DNA from: Endotrypanum monterogeii
Lineage: Eukaryota > Euglenozoa > Kinetoplastea > Trypanosomatida > Trypanosomatidae
NCBI GenBank assembly: GCA_000333855.2
Contig: CM007320.1
Location: 950,857-990,481, forward strand
DNA: 39,625 bases
Reading direction: 5' to 3'
The number at the start of each line of letters is the position of its first letter. Position 1 is the first letter of the stretch. The translations under genes were made by a program, and so were the position numbers. Below the pieces are notes generated by a model, which worked only from the letters and a program-made list of their open reading frames with translations, was not told the origin of the DNA and made no database searches. This document shows, one piece after another, positions 39,572-39,625 of the stretch.

Positions 39572-39625
<54 letters not shown>
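37794..39625. other. Non-coding flank after the DPP8-like gene to the window end
   Basis: No gene found. It starts with a pyrimidine-rich 3' flank (37,860-38,200) and a (GT)n tract at 37978-38005. Ordinary mixed sequence at 38,250-38,650 contains GAGCAGGTCGT twice (38378-38388 and 38434-38444). T/A-rich sequence at 38,660-38,990 and a GC-rich stretch at 39,210-39,570 follow, and it ends in (CA)n/(TA)n. The final GC-rich part could be the leader of a gene beyond the window, but no start is visible. Confidence 0.6.
39571..39619. repeat. (CA)n-(TA)n microsatellite at the window end
   Basis: About 15 bases of CA passing into about 35 of TA, then GTGTG to the end. Confidence 0.9.

Noticed and set aside
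39164..39586. 140-codon minus-strand frame in the GC-rich end
   Set aside because: Starts in (CA)n, no recognisable domain, and a second frame is equally open; not enough to call a gene.
1..39625. tRNA, rRNA, snoRNA cluster, CRISPR, bacterial operon features
   Set aside because: No tRNA B-box-like hairpin set, rRNA stretch, spaced repeats or bacterial promoters were found; the DNA is eukaryotic, of trypanosomatid type.

Overview
This window looks like nuclear DNA from a kinetoplastid of the Leishmania group (Leishmaniinae). All eight convincing genes lie on the + strand and none needs an intron. Each is preceded by a long T/C-rich tract ending in AG, the signature of spliced-leader trans-splicing. 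They are separated by long non-coding stretches full of (TA)n, (CA)n, (GT)n and homopolymers. Gene content and order (tyrosine aminotransferase, base J glucosyltransferase, sterol 24-C-methyltransferase, cullin, DPP8-like peptidase) match, as far as I remember, the chromosome 36 block of Leishmania and the JGT/SMT neighbourhood on T. brucei chromosome 10. The window is probably an internal part of one polycistronic unit. I cannot name the species.

Layout. 1-136: possible 3' end of a preceding gene (weak). 1202-2533: tyrosine aminotransferase (TAT1). 2534-9002: 6.5 kb of pyrimidine-rich, microsatellite-rich DNA with no convincing gene. 9003-10301: a divergent second TAT-like aminotransferase (TAT2). 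12956-13846: a 296-aa unrecognised protein with three copies of a short linear motif. 16765-19524: base J glucosyltransferase (JGT). 20570-21631: a single sterol 24-C-methyltransferase gene (SMT/ERG6). 24216-25265: an EF-hand protein whose C-terminus resembles PIERCE-type ciliary microtubule inner proteins. 25770-27180: one roughly 0.5-kb unit present three times (direct, inverted, direct) around a 10-N assembly gap. 28880-34537: a very long cullin with a C-terminal neddylation domain. 35238-37793: a DPP8/9-like S9B serine peptidase. 37794-39625: non-coding.

The genes are not a functional operon. As in trypanosomatids generally, co-transcribed neighbours serve unrelated jobs: amino-acid transamination, DNA base hyper-modification, sterol alkylation, flagellar structure, ubiquitin ligation and peptide cleavage. 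Regulation is expected to be post-transcriptional, so 5' leader uORFs and 3' UTR repeats are the regulatory features worth noting.

The most unusual items are the three-motif protein (its motif resembles eIF4E-binding peptides), the EF-hand/PIERCE-like protein, the diverged TAT pair, the nearly 1,900-residue cullin, two atypical residues in the SMT signature motifs, and the inverted triplication. Several short islands inside the non-coding stretches look like decayed coding or retroposon sequence, partly on the minus strand.
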